Both the position numbers and the translations under genes were made by a program. From DATBLE01 sp963841405 (lineage in GTDB: Bacteria; Actinomycetota; Thermoleophilia; Gaiellales; Gaiellaceae): a DNA stretch of 64,000 nt. Location: contig CAWJCM010000007.1 in NCBI GenBank assembly GCA_963841405.1, positions 744,001 through 808,000 on the forward strand. Reading direction: 5' to 3'. The notes beneath the pieces were generated by a model. That model saw nothing but the letters and a program-made list of their open reading frames with translations, did not search any database and had not been told where the DNA came from. Below are positions 7,818 through 17,566 of this stretch, piece by piece; the first letter of the stretch is position 1, and each line of letters opens with the position of its first letter.

Positions 7818-9239
7818 ATGACCCCGGCGGTGATCCCCAGGCCCGTGACGATGACGCCCGGCACCGGAGCCTTCGTCGTGCGGGCCTCGTCCGACGTCTC
7901 CGTCGCGCCGTCGACGCCCGAGGCGCGTCGCACGGCCGTCGCGCTCGCTCGCCTGCTCGGGACGAAGGTCGTGGCCGCACCGGCCCCGGTCTCGCTGCAG
8001 CTGGGCGGCGCCCGGCTCGGCGCCGAGGGCTACGAGCTGACGGTGACGCCCTCGGCGGTCACGCTCGTCGCCGCCTCGCCGGCCGGCCTGTTCCACGGCG
8101 TGCAGACGTTGCGCCAGCTCCTGCCCGTCCAGGGGCCGCGGCGGATTCAGTCCGTCCACATCCGCGACCGACCGCGCTTCGCCTGGCGAGGCGCCATGCT
8201 GGACGTCGCCCGCCACTTCCGCTCCGTCCGCGATGTCAAGCGCTTCGCCGACCTGATGGCGCTCTACAAGCTCAACCGCCTGCACCTGCATCTGTCCGAC
8301 GACCAGGGCTGGCGCATCGCGATCGCGAAGTGGCCGCGGCTGGCGACGCACGGCGGCCGCACCGCGGTCGGTGGCGGGAAGGGCGGCTTCTACACGCAGG
8401 CCCAGTACGCAGACCTCGTGCGCTACGCGACTGCGCGCTACATCACCGTCGTGCCGGAGATCGACATGCCCGGCCACGTCCACGCGGCGCTGTCCTCGTA
8501 TCCGAAGCTCGGGTGCGACGGCAAGCCCTCTCCCCTCTACACGGGCATCGACGTCGGCTTCAGCTCGCTCTGCATCGCCAAGCCGGTCACCTACGACTTC
8601 GTCTCGGACGTGATCGGCGAGCTCGCGCGACTGACGCCCGGGCCCTGGATCCACATCGGCGGCGACGAGGCGATGGCGACGAAGGCGGCCGACTACGCTC
8701 GCTTCGTCGAGCGCGTGCAGTCGATCGTCGACTCGTACGGCAAGCGCATGGTCGGCTGGGAGGAGATCGGACGCGCTCGGTTGCGCGGCGGGACGGTCGT
8801 CCAGCACTGGAACACCGACCCGGCGAAGTCGGCCCTGTCCGCCCGGGCGGTGCAGCAGGGCGCCAAGGTGATCATGTCGCCGGCCGCCCACGCCTACCTG
8901 GACATGAAGTACGACGCGACGACCTCGCTGGGGCTGCAATGGGCCGGGTACACGTCGGTCCAGGACGCGTACGCGTGGGACCCGGTAGGGCAGGTGCCGG
9001 GAGTCGGCGCGAACGACGTGCTCGGGGTCGAGGCGCCGCTCTGGAGCGAGACGGTGCGGTCGCTCCGCGACGCCGAGTTCCTTGCCTTCCCGCGCCTGAT
9101 CGGGATCGCGGAGGTCGGCTGGTCGCCGGCGCGCGGCCGGTCGTGGGCCGACTACCGGCAGCGGCTCGGCGCACAGGCGCCACTGCTCGACTCGCTCCGG
9201 GTGAACTACTACCGGGCGCCCGAGATCCCCTGGCGCTGA
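7818..9239 (+). CDS. Beta-N-acetylhexosaminidase, GH20, apparently cytoplasmic
   Basis: A 473-residue glycosidase that releases terminal beta-GlcNAc. An N-terminal GH20b-like domain (about residues 1-110) precedes the TIM barrel starting at RDRPRFAWRGAMLDVARHF. The catalytic Asp-Glu pair is in HIGGDEAM near residue 279, and the substrate-lining W-E-E and LGVEAPLWSE motifs are intact. There is no signal peptide, so it probably acts inside the cell on imported chitobiose, like intracellular DasD-type enzymes (inference). It lies 33 nt after the ATPase gene and ends the importer operon; a 12-bp hairpin follows. Confidence 0.9.
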   Translation: MTPAVIPRPVTMTPGTGAFVVRASSDVSVAPSTPEARRTAVALARLLGTKVVAAPAPVSLQLGGARLGAEGYELTVTPSAVTLVAASPAGLFHGVQTLRQLLPVQGPRRIQSVHIRDRPRFAWRGAMLDVARHFRSVRDVKRFADLMALYKLNRLHLHLSDDQGWRIAIAKWPRLATHGGRTAVGGGKGGFYTQAQYADLVRYATARYITVVPEIDMPGHVHAALSSYPKLGCDGKPSPLYTGIDVGFSSLCIAKPVTYDFVSDVIGELARLTPGPWIHIGGDEAMATKAADYARFVERVQSIVDSYGKRMVGWEEIGRARLRGGTVVQHWNTDPAKSALSARAVQQGAKVIMSPAAHAYLDMKYDATTSLGLQWAGYTSVQDAYAWDPVGQVPGVGANDVLGVEAPLWSETVRSLRDAEFLAFPRLIGIAEVGWSPARGRSWADYRQRLGAQAPLLDSLRVNYYRAPEIPWR

Positions 9240-9273
9240 CGCTCGAGGGCGGCTTCGCCCCCGTGCTCGCTCG

Positions 9274-9302
9274 CGCGGGGGGAACGGCCGGTTCCCCCCG
9301 CG
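9274..9302 (+). terminator. Strong GC hairpin after the GH20 gene
   Basis: A perfect 12-bp stem, CGCGGGGGGAAC paired with GTTCCCCCCGCG, closes a 5-nt loop 35 nt after the GH20 stop. No T-tract follows, as is usual for high-GC actinobacterial terminators. The rest of the 265-nt gap to the next gene shows no further ORF or obvious motif. Confidence 0.65.
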
Positions 9303-9504
9303 GGCCCCCTCCCCAACAACGTCTCGCACCTCGGCAGCCGACGTGTGCGGCGCGCGCACGATGTCGGGCGCCGCCGCGAAACACACTCGGATGTGACTGA
9401 AGCGTGAAGGGACTGCGTCGAAACACGAAAGGACACTTTCGGCGGGCGTTGCGGGCAGGTACCACGGAAGGACACCCGTTCCCCATCCAGATCGGAGCCC
9501 GCCA

Positions 9505-10596
9505 ATGCACAAGTCACCCCTGCTCGTCGCCCTTGTCTTCGCCGCCCTGCTCCTGGCCGCCCCGGCCGCGCCCGCCTCGTCTTCGGGCGTCGTCGTCAGC
9601 CAGGTCTATGCCGGCGGCGGCAACTCGGGCGCAAGCTTCACGAACGACTTCGTCGAGCTGTTCAACGCCGGCTCGTCGGCAGTCAGCCTGGACGGCTGGA
9701 CCGTCCAGTACGCGTCCGCTGCCGGCACGGGCTGGCAGGCCACTACCCTTGCCGGGTCGATCGCACCTGGCCATCACTATCTCGTGCAGCTGAGCTCCGC
9801 GGCTGCGATCGGCGCGCCGCTGCCCATCCCCGACGCGACCGGCACGTCCAACCTGGCCGTCTCCGGCGGCAAGGTCGCGGTCGTCACCGGCTCCACGGAG
9901 CTGAGCTGCGGCGCGTCGGCCGGCAGCTGCTCCGGCGTCCCCGGCATCGAGGACTTCGTCGGCTACGGCTCCGCCGCCGACTACGAAGGCGCCTCCGCCG
10001 CGGCCGCGCTGAGCAGCTCGACCGCCGCGATTCGCGCAGACGCCGGGTGCACGGACACCGACTCCAACGCCGCCGACTTCGTTGCGGATACGCCGACGCC
10101 GCGCAACACCTCCTTTGGGGCGACCAGCTGCACCGGCGGCGGTGGGTCTTCAGGCGGTCCGACGGGCAATGCGAGCGTGGACGTCGACATCCAGAGCAGC
10201 CTGTCGCTCGCCCTCGAGCAGCCCGCGATCAGCTTCGGCACGGCCTCGTCCGGCACCACGCCCGCTCCGGTCTCCGAGCGTGTCACGGTCAACAGCAACA
10301 ACGCGGCCGGCTACGCGCTGACCGTCCATCGCACCGCGTTCACGCCTGCCGATCTCCCGCTGGGGATCGCGAGCACAGCGCCGCCGGGCGGGACGGTCGG
10401 CCCCGCGTTGGTCGGCGGAGCACGTGCACCCGTGCCGATCACGCCCACCGCTGACCTGCTCGTCGGCACGACGTCGGCAGGCAGCGCGTCCGCCGGCGAC
10501 GTCTGGCCGACGACGCTCGGCTTTACCGGCCCGCTGCCGGTGGTCGCGCCGGGCCGCTACTCGGCGACCGTCACCTACACGCTCATCGGCCGGTGA
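9505..10596 (+). CDS. Secreted lamin-tail-domain protein with WxL-like C-terminal domain
   Basis: A 363-residue exported protein. The signal peptide (1-25) is followed by a lamin-tail domain (about 27-200) with the family opening VVVSQVYAGGGN and NDFVELFN, and the DGWTVQY strand. After a Gly/Ser linker, about residues 225-363 form a beta-rich domain with alternating SSLSLAL and ISFGTASSG strands. This resembles surface WxL-type domains, but only DVWPTTLGF is visible in place of a clear WxL motif. It overlaps the next secreted gene by 4 nt, so the two probably act together at the cell surface. Function is not recognised beyond the domains. Confidence 0.75.
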   Translation: MHKSPLLVALVFAALLLAAPAAPASSSGVVVSQVYAGGGNSGASFTNDFVELFNAGSSAVSLDGWTVQYASAAGTGWQATTLAGSIAPGHHYLVQLSSAAAIGAPLPIPDATGTSNLAVSGGKVAVVTGSTELSCGASAGSCSGVPGIEDFVGYGSAADYEGASAAAALSSSTAAIRADAGCTDTDSNAADFVADTPTPRNTSFGATSCTGGGGSSGGPTGNASVDVDIQSSLSLALEQPAISFGTASSGTTPAPVSERVTVNSNNAAGYALTVHRTAFTPADLPLGIASTAPPGGTVGPALVGGARAPVPITPTADLLVGTTSAGSASAGDVWPTTLGFTGPLPVVAPGRYSATVTYTLIGR

Positions 10597-11351
10597 CGCT
10601 GCTCGCCGCCACCGCTGGTCTCGTCGCCCTGGTCGCCCCCGCTCTCGCGGGGGCGACCGCCCCTCCACCGGTCGCGCTGATCGCCTCGCCGTCGCACGTC
10701 GCCCTGAAGGGGTCGGGTCGCGCTCCCGTGGCGGTGACGAACTCCGGCACCCGCCCCGTCGTCGTCGACGTCGCGCGGGCGGGATTCGCGCTCGACCTCC
10801 GCGGGCGGCCGCGGGCCGTGTCCCGGCGCACGACCTGGCTGGGCGTCGGGCCGCGCCGGCTGACGCTGGCGCCCGGCGCGACGGCCACGGTGACCGTGTC
10901 GGCCCACGTCCCGCGTCATGCCCAGCCCGGCGACCACTCCGAGCTCGTGCTCCTGACGTCGCGGCCGCCCACGCGGCGAGGGCTGCCGGTTCGGCTCCGC
11001 CTCGGCGTCGTTGTCGTCGTCCGGGCGCCTGGAAAGGTCGTCCGGCGGGTGTCGGCAATCGGCCTCCATGTGCGGCGGGGTCGAAACGCGCGCGTCCTCG
11101 CCCTGCTGCTCGCCAACCGTGGAACCGTGACCGAGACCGTCGGCGGGCCGTGCGCGCTCCTCTGGCTCCATCGCCGTGGCCGGCTGCTGGCGCGCCTGCG
11201 AACGGCCGAGCGCAGGATCCTGCCCCACACCCGCGGCCTGGTCGAGCTCGTCTACCGCGGCCGGTTGCAGGGGCGTGTCCAGGCGACCTCTCCGCCTCCG
11301 ACACCCGGATGCCCCCGCATCCGCTCTCCTCGATTCGTGGTCAGGCTGTGA
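10593..11351 (+). CDS. Secreted Ig-like protein resembling WxL-interacting (DUF916-type) proteins
   Basis: A 252-residue protein starting at a GTG that overlaps the previous stop (GTGA). It has a signal peptide (1-20) and two predicted beta-sandwich halves. The first has VALIASPSHVALKGSGRAPV and LTLAPGATATVTVSAHVP, as in adhesin-support proteins of the DUF916 family; the second begins near RVSAIGLHV. No C-terminal membrane anchor is seen, unlike typical Firmicute WxL-interacting proteins. Gene order (beta-domain protein, then this partner) mirrors WxL clusters. The family assignment is by appearance only and moderately uncertain. Confidence 0.6.
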   Translation: MTLLAATAGLVALVAPALAGATAPPPVALIASPSHVALKGSGRAPVAVTNSGTRPVVVDVARAGFALDLRGRPRAVSRRTTWLGVGPRRLTLAPGATATVTVSAHVPRHAQPGDHSELVLLTSRPPTRRGLPVRLRLGVVVVVRAPGKVVRRVSAIGLHVRRGRNARVLALLLANRGTVTETVGGPCALLWLHRRGRLLARLRTAERRILPHTRGLVELVYRGRLQGRVQATSPPPTPGCPRIRSPRFVVRL

Positions 11352-11365
11352 CGTGACCCCCCGGC

Positions 11366-12040
11366 TCAGCTCAGGACGAGCGAGAGGTCGTCCGCTCCGG
11401 CGAGGCTGTAGTTGGCGTGATCGGTGAACGTGACCACGACGACTGCGCCGGTCGCGCCCGCGGGCACGGTGCCGCTTCGCGTGCGGAAGGCCATGTCCGA
11501 GCTGCCGATCGTGGTGTCAGGCCCGATCCTGAGCGCCGCGAGGATCTTGCCGGCTGCGTCGGTGAACTGCGCCCGCACCTGTGCCGTGTTCATGCCGTAG
11601 TTCCCAAGCCAGCCGCTGAGGGTGACCTTGTGTCGTGCTGCGCCGGTCGGCAGTCTGATCGTCTGCGTGCCGATGCTCGCCTTCGCGGTCGTGGCCGCGG
11701 GCGTCGTCCCGCCGAAGAAGTAGTTCTTGCCCCTGGTCTTCGGACCCTTCGACCTCGCCGAGAACCAGCCGACTCCGAAGCCGGTGTAGGCGGCGGCGCC
11801 GAACTGACCGGCGGTGCTCGTCCAGCCCGGAACGTTCCCGGACTCGCCGGCGTTGTTCTGGCCGACGCCGGCCTCGGCGCCGGGATTCTTGATCAGGTTC
11901 TTGCCGCAGAACGAGCACGCGGTCGTCGACGCCGAGCCGGCGCCGGCGAGCGCGAGCGCCGCCGCCGTGACGGCGAGTGCGACGATCACGATTGCGCCGC
12001 CGCTCCACCGCGGGCGGGCTGAACGCTGCTGCGTGTCCAT
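11366..12040 (-). CDS. Secreted beta-sandwich protein of unknown function
   Basis: A 224-residue protein. The ATG at 12040 is chosen because GGAGG lies six bases upstream; a longer in-frame extension lacks support. A signal or membrane segment spans about residues 15-38, ending in GAGSASTTACSFCGKNL. The mature part begins NLIKNPGAEAG, a start typical of extracellular galactose-binding-like (DUF642/CBM-type) domains. It continues through alternating strands to LAGADDLSLVLS. CSFC may form a disulfide or metal site. It is convergent with the upstream pair and divergent from the AfsR-type regulator gene. The fold guess is inference. Confidence 0.65.
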   Translation of the reverse strand: MDTQQRSARPRWSGGAIVIVALAVTAAALALAGAGSASTTACSFCGKNLIKNPGAEAGVGQNNAGESGNVPGWTSTAGQFGAAAYTGFGVGWFSARSKGPKTRGKNYFFGGTTPAATTAKASIGTQTIRLPTGAARHKVTLSGWLGNYGMNTAQVRAQFTDAAGKILAALRIGPDTTIGSSDMAFRTRSGTVPAGATGAVVVVTFTDHANYSLAGADDLSLVLS

Positions 12041-12140
12041 GCTTGCCTCCGTTTCGATCGCGTTCCCTGCCTGGAGACCGATTGAAGCGTCGTCCCGCAT
12101 AGAGCCCGCATAGCCGTCCCTACAATCGCGTGGGGGTCGT

Positions 12141-14908
12141 ATGCGAGAGGCTGGTGTCGTGGAGTTCCGGGTGCTTGGTCCCATGGAGGTGCTCGTCGGC
12201 GGTCGTTCGGCCGAGCTCACCGCTCGACGTCCGCGGACGGTGCTGGCTGCGCTTCTCCTTCGCGCCGGCGAGATCGTCCCGGCCGATGCGCTGGTGGAGG
12301 CGGTGTGGGGCGGGGCGGCTCCCGCATCCGCGGGCAGCGTCCTGCGGATGTACGTGACGCAGGTGCGCCGGGCGCTGGGGGACGGCCGCGTCGTGACCAG
12401 GGCGCCCGGCTACATGCTCGTGGTCGAGGAAGGCGAGCTCGACAGCGATCGGTTCGAGCGGCTCTTCGCCGACGGACGCCGGGCGTTCGTCGACGAGAAC
12501 CCTCGGCTCGCCCGAAGGCTCTGCGCAGATGCGCTCGGGCTCTGGCGGGGAGAGGCGTTCGCGGATCTCGCAGCCGAAGGGTTCGTCGGGCACGAGGCCG
12601 CGAGGCTCGACGAGCTCCGGCTCGGGTGCCTCGAGACCCGTATCGGGGCCGACCTGCAGCTCGGTGGGCACGACGGCGTGCTGGCCGAGCTCGAGCAGCT
12701 CGTCGCCCTCAATCCGCTGCGCGAGGGTCTCCGCGCGCAGCTCATGCTGGCCCTGTATCGGTCGGGCCGGCAGGCCGACGCGCTGGCGGCGTACCGAGAC
12801 GGCCGCACTGCGCTGGTGGACGAGCTCGGGCTCGAGCCCGGGGTACCGCTGCGCGAGCTCGAGCGCCGTATCCTCGAGCAGGACCCCGAGCTCGACGCGG
12901 CGCCCGGTCCGGGCAGGCGAGCCGGCAGCCTGCCCGCCCCGGCCGGCCGCACGGTCGGTCGCGACCGGGAGCTGACGGAGATCCTCCCCAGGCTCCTGGA
13001 TCCCCGTACGAGGCTGGTGACGCTGGTCGGCCCAGGCGGAATCGGCAAGACGAGGCTGGCGATCGAGCTCGCCCGCAGGCTCGATCCCGAGCTCACCGAC
13101 GGCGCCGTCGTGGTCGATCTTGCACCGGTCTCCGATCCGGAGCAGCTCCTCCCGGCGATCGGGCGGGCCCTCGGGCTGCGCGAAGGCGCGACGCCCTGGC
13201 CCGAGCTCCTAGCCGGCCACCTCCGCCACCTCGAGCTGCTGATCGTGCTCGACAACCTCGAGCACCTGGCCGCCTCGACTGCGCCCCTCGGCGAGCTGGT
13301 CGCCGCCGCACCCCGGCTGACACTGCTGGCGACGAGCCGGCGCGTGCTCAGGCTCGCCGCGGAGGAGGTCGTCGAGGTGGAGCCGCTCGAACGAAACGCC
13401 GCCGTCGAGCTGCTCGGGGAGCGGGTCGTCGCCGCCGGGGCGCGGGCCGAGCCGGAGGCGGATGCCCTCGACGCGATCAGCCGGCGGCTCGAAGGGCTGC
13501 CGCTGGCGATCGAGCTCGCGGCTCCCTGGTTCCGCGCCCTCTCAGCCGACGAGCTGCTCGAGCGGCTGGATTCGCGTCTCCAGGTGCTCGCCGGCGGAGC
13601 ACGCGACCAGCCGGCTCGCCAGCGGACGATGCGCTCGGCGCTCGACTGGAGCTACGAGTTGCTCGAGCCGGCGGCACAGCATCTGCTGGGCCGCCTGTCG
13701 ATCTTCAGCGGCGGCCTCACGAGCGAGGCGGCGCTGGCCGTGGGCGGTGAGGGCACGACGATCGAGCATCTGGTCACGCTGGTCGACGCGAGCATGGTGC
13801 GGCGTGAAGGCGACGCTACCTGCTGCTCGACCTGGTCCGCGAGTACGCCGGCGAGTTGCCCTCCGCCGATGACCCGGGGCGCGACCTGCACGCGCTGCAC
13901 TTCGTCCGGCTCGCCGAGCGCGCCGAGCCGGAGCTGTCCGGTACCGACCAGGGCGCGTGGCTCGCGCTGCTCGAGGCCGAGCACGACAACCTTCGGGCCG
14001 CGCTGGACTGGACGGCCGGCTCCGGCGACCGCTCGGTCGGCCTCAGGCTGGCCGCCGCGCTGGGCCGCTTCTGGTACGTCCGGGGGTACCTGAGCGAGGG
14101 GCTCGACCGTCTGCTCCAGGCGGCCGATCGGGCCGGTGACGGCGATCCGCACGCTCGCGCCAGGGCGCTGCGGGCCGCGTCGGCGATCGGTCTGCTCCGG
14201 GGCGACTACCCGCTGGCCCAGCAGCTGGCGCAGCTCGCGCTCGAGCTCTACGAAGCAGCCGGCGACCCGGCCGGCGTCGCGCGCTGTCTGAGCAACCTCG
14301 GTGCAATCCTGCACGCCCGGAACCGCCTCGACGAGGCGGCGGCCACGCTGGACGAGTGCGTCGCCGCGTGCGAGGAGCTGGGCGACGACCGGTTGACGGC
14401 GATGGCCCGGAACAACCGCGGCGATGTCGCCCTGTCACTGGGCGACCTGGACACGGCCGCTGTCCAGTTCACGCAGAGCCTCGACCTCCTCCGCTCCGTC
14501 GGTGACGTGACCAACGTCGCCCGCGCCCTCTACAACCTGGGAGCAGTCGCCCTGGAGCAGGAGCACCCGGAGGACGCCGGCTCGCTGCTGCTGGAGGCGC
14601 TCGACCTCTCTCGCGCGATCGCCGACGACGAGGACACCGCATGGTGCCTGATCGCGCTGGCCGCCGTAGCCGCCGTCCGCGGCAGAGACGAGGAGGGCGG
14701 TCGTCTGCTCGGCTTCGCGGCGATGCTGCTCGACCGTATCGGCGCGACGATGAAGCCGTTCGAGCAGCGGCTCTTCGACCGCACACGGGAACGCCTCCTG
14801 TCGAGCCTCGGGGAGGAGCGGCTGGCCGAGGCGCTCGTGGCGGCCGGGCAGCTCGCGGTGGACGATGTTCGCTCGCTCTCGCAGGCGGTGGTTGGCGACG
14901 CGGCGTGA
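12141..14908 (+). CDS. AfsR/SARP-type BTAD-NB-ARC-TPR regulator, broken by a 1-nt frameshift
   Basis: An OmpR-like DNA-binding domain (about 5-95, with VEFRVLGPMEVLVGG) is followed by a bacterial transcriptional activator domain (about 96-245). An NTPase then follows with Walker A VGPGGIGKTRL near 297 and LLIVLDNLEHL as Walker B. The frame from 12141 is lost at 13812-13817. Reading resumes one base shifted as RYLLLDLVREYAGEL and continues through TPR repeats to the stop at 14908. The repaired length is about 922 residues, normal for AfsR-like regulators. A single missing base (for example GACCGC reduced to GACGC) explains the break. It may be a true pseudogene or a sequencing error. Confidence 0.85.
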
Positions 14909-14912
14909 CGCT

Positions 14913-16970
14913 TCAGGGCGCGGCCGACCAGGTGTGCCGGTCGTCGGAGCTCCAGCGCACCCTGTGGGCGGCCCCGTCGTCGAACACCGTCGCATCCACG
15001 ACGAGGGTCGAGCCCGAAACCGAGAGCGACTGGTCGAGCAGCGCGCCCGCTGGATCGGGCAGGTGGATCGAGCGCCTGCCTTCGGCGTCCAGGACGAGGA
15101 TGGACGCTGTGCCCGAGATGCTGTCGCGTGCGAGGGCCGCGATCCCGCCGGGCACGAGCGCTGTGCTCACGATCGTTCCCCTGTCGACCGACCCGATGGG
15201 CTGCGACTTGATCCGACCGACCGGCGGCCACGGGACTACCCGCTGAAGCTCCGTGCCGTCCTTCACCCAGTACAGCGAGTCTCCGCGGCCGATCAGGCCG
15301 CCTTGGATCGCAGTCGTCGCCACCCAGTGCCTGCCGCCGTCGGTGGTCCAGTAGTCGTGGGCGCAGGTGCACGGCGCCGCAACCGCGCCGACTCGGATGA
15401 CGCCTGCCCGCGCCGCGGTGCGCACCACCGCCACCGCCGGGCGGGCGAAGATGCGCCGCCAGTGCTTTCCGCCGTCGTCTGTCGCCCAGACGCCGCTCTC
15501 GCGACTCACCCAGCCGTGCCTGGCGTCGGGCCAGCTGCTGTGGCCGGCGGCCGCCGGCGCGGCCGGCCCGACAGGGGCAGCCGGTGCCGACGGAGTGTCG
15601 AATGCGACCAGCTGCCCGGTGAACGTCCCCACGAAGAGTCGGCCGTCGAGCACGGTCGGAGCGGCCACCGTCAGCCCGGGGAGCGGCCGGGTGGCCACAG
15701 GACGGCCCGTCCCGGCGTCGAGTCCGACGAGGCCCGGCGTCCCGGAAAGCGTGAACCAGACGGTTCCGCCGGCCACGATGGGCGAGCCGTTCAACGAATC
15801 GGTGTTCAGCGGCACGTTCCAGGCCACGGCGGCGGAGCAGTCGGCGCGAATCTCGACCTTGACCGCCTGCGTCCCGGTCACCGCGTACACCGCTGAGCGC
15901 GACGGGTCGTACGCGAGCTGGCTCAGCACAGGGTTCTCTGGGTCGAACGGCTCGAGGTCGATCGTCCAGGCCGGACCGCGTGCGAGGTTGTCCGCCTGCC
16001 AGCCGAAGAGCTGCGCGTTCTTGTTCATCCCGAAGACGAGCCGGCCACAACCCGGCCGGTCGGAGACGACGGGCGAGCCGACGAAATCGAGGTCGAGTGG
16101 CTCGTCGATCGAGGCCGGGTGGCTCGAGCCCTCGACCGTCAGCGCCGGCGTCAAAGAGACGATGCTCTCTCCGAAGCCGGCCGCCTCGCTGAAGGCGGGC
16201 CCGACGTTGAGTCCTCCTTCGAATGCATTGCCGGTGACGACGAAGAGGCGGTCGAGAGTTGGGCTGAAAGCGCTTCCGCCCCAACCCCAGATGCCGCCGC
16301 CGCCGCCCTCCTCGGCGGGCACCGCCTCCCAGCTCGAGACCTGCTTCGTGGTCGGGTCGACCGAGATCACCTTGCCGATGGACGGCTGCGCATCGCAGTA
16401 CGAGCCTGTCGCCGCGTAGATACGGCCGTCGGCGAGGGTGAGCGCACCCCAGACGAGCTCCTGCGAAGTGTCCGTGTACAGCGTGACCGGCCAACCCGGG
16501 CGCTCCTGGCCCGTAGCGAGGTCGAGCGCGTGCAGCCTGCCGACGCCGTCGGCCGCGTACAGGACGCGGGCGGTCTGGTCGACCACCGGGGTACCGGTCA
16601 CGCCGTAGCCGTCGAGCTGAGCACACCGGTTCGAGTACTGGCCGAGATCGACCCGCCATCGGACATAGCCGTTCTCGCTGAAGGCGTAGACGTTCCCTGC
16701 CGAGGTGGCCACGTACAGGGTGGTCAGCCCGGGTCTCGGCACGTTCCGGGCCGCGACCACCTGCGAGGTGACCCGCCCCTGCAGGGGCAGGACGAAGTCG
16801 GCCCGGATCGCCGACGGCGAGATCGACGCCGCCGTCGCGCTGCTCCGGCCGGAGTCGCCGCCGTAGGTCGTCCAGCCCGGCGGCTCCGCGGCCCGCGCCC
16901 CGCTGAGCGACACGACGGCGACGAGCGGCGCGAGCGCCCACCACGCGCGGAGGGGAGGCTGGATCCGCAT
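14913..16970 (-). CDS. Secreted PQQ-like beta-propeller protein
   Basis: A 685-residue exported protein with a signal peptide (1-28). Residues about 32-480 contain repeated propeller blades of the PQQ/BamB type: PGWTTYGGDSGRSS, TLYVATSAGNVYAF, LHALDLATG and LVGLDAGTGRPV. Residues about 490-685 carry BNR/Ycf48-like motifs (GVWATDDGGKHWRRIF, DYWTTDGGRHWVA). No conserved dehydrogenase residues are apparent, so it is more likely a binding or scaffold protein than an alcohol dehydrogenase. It converges on the AfsR-type gene with only 4 nt between stops. Confidence 0.8.
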   Translation of the reverse strand: MRIQPPLRAWWALAPLVAVVSLSGARAAEPPGWTTYGGDSGRSSATAASISPSAIRADFVLPLQGRVTSQVVAARNVPRPGLTTLYVATSAGNVYAFSENGYVRWRVDLGQYSNRCAQLDGYGVTGTPVVDQTARVLYAADGVGRLHALDLATGQERPGWPVTLYTDTSQELVWGALTLADGRIYAATGSYCDAQPSIGKVISVDPTTKQVSSWEAVPAEEGGGGGIWGWGGSAFSPTLDRLFVVTGNAFEGGLNVGPAFSEAAGFGESIVSLTPALTVEGSSHPASIDEPLDLDFVGSPVVSDRPGCGRLVFGMNKNAQLFGWQADNLARGPAWTIDLEPFDPENPVLSQLAYDPSRSAVYAVTGTQAVKVEIRADCSAAVAWNVPLNTDSLNGSPIVAGGTVWFTLSGTPGLVGLDAGTGRPVATRPLPGLTVAAPTVLDGRLFVGTFTGQLVAFDTPSAPAAPVGPAAPAAAGHSSWPDARHGWVSRESGVWATDDGGKHWRRIFARPAVAVVRTAARAGVIRVGAVAAPCTCAHDYWTTDGGRHWVATTAIQGGLIGRGDSLYWVKDGTELQRVVPWPPVGRIKSQPIGSVDRGTIVSTALVPGGIAALARDSISGTASILVLDAEGRRSIHLPDPAGALLDQSLSVSGSTLVVDATVFDDGAAHRVRWSSDDRHTWSAAP

Positions 16971-17112
16971 GGGGTGCCGGCGTCGGTCGGGCAGTCTCGT
17001 TCGGGGGGTGGGGGCAAGGAGGCTCGCGTCCCGATGAGCCGCAGGCGCGGGCCGAGCGCAACACTAACGTGTGCGCCGAGACCGCGAATGCCCAGCGCTA
17101 CCCTGTGCGCGC

Positions 17113-17184
17113 GCCCCCGTAGCTCAGTGGATAGAGCAGCGGTTTCCTAAACCGCGTGCGCATGTTCGATTCATGCCGGGGGCA
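17113..17184 (+). tRNA. tRNA-Arg (anticodon CCT)
   Basis: A complete cloverleaf. The acceptor stem is GCCCCCG/CGGGGGC, the D-stem GCTC/GAGC, the anticodon stem GCGGT/ACCGC with loop TTCCTAA (anticodon CCT, reading AGG), and the T-stem GCATG/CATGC with loop TTCGATT. The discriminator is A, and CCA is not encoded. Length is 72 nt. Its 3' part and flank are duplicated in degenerate form at 27469-27611. Confidence 0.93.
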
Positions 17185-17282
17185 CTCTCAACCCCTCTAT
17201 CCGTCCCGTTTCTCCTCCTTCTTCGGGCCGGTTCGGGCCGGCCGGGATTTCCTAAGTTCATGTTCCCTAAACTTTCCGGGCG
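17134..17282. repeat. Long direct repeat A: 3' part of tRNA-Arg plus ~100 bp flank
   Basis: From GAGCAGCGG inside the tRNA through the sequence CGGGCG about 100 bp beyond it. It aligns with 27469-27611 over its full length with scattered substitutions and single-base gaps, roughly 85% identical by eye. Both copies keep GGGCCGGTTCG and GGCCGGGATTTCCTAA. This copy holds the intact tRNA. It is a candidate left boundary (attL-like) of the 10-kb segment. Confidence 0.7.
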
Positions 17283-17437
17283 TCCCCTGGCGCCGCGATG
17301 TGACCGTACCAAGGCCGCGAGCGACCTGTCCGTATTCACCCCTCGAGACCGAGTTTGGTAGTCACCGCCCATGACCCCTGGCTCAATGCCGCCCGCGCGA
17401 TCGCCCGCCCCGCTCGCGTTCCCGATCGCCCACCTAG

Positions 17438-17450
17438 TAGGACTTTGTTA
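17438..17450. repeat. IS terminal inverted repeat, left
   Basis: TAGGACTTTGTTA. The TAA that ends the shifted transposase frame (17448-17450 on the minus strand) lies inside this repeat, so the shifted frame fills the element to its edge. Confidence 0.9.
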
Positions 17451-17566
17451 CTCACGGCGTGAGAAGAGTTCGAGTTGGTTGAGGTCGACGGGCTGGTTGC
17501 AAGTGCGGCAGCGGCCGGCCCAGCAGCGGAGGACGGGCTGCAGGAGCAGCACCGCCTGCGGCAGCG

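Noticed and set aside
13806..13870. Programmed frameshift in the AfsR-type gene
   Set aside because: No slippery heptamer lies at the break, and a single missing base explains it.
14913..16970. PQQ-dependent alcohol dehydrogenase
   Set aside because: Only propeller blades and BNR-like repeats are visible; no cytochrome domain or vicinal-cysteine dehydrogenase signature is seen.
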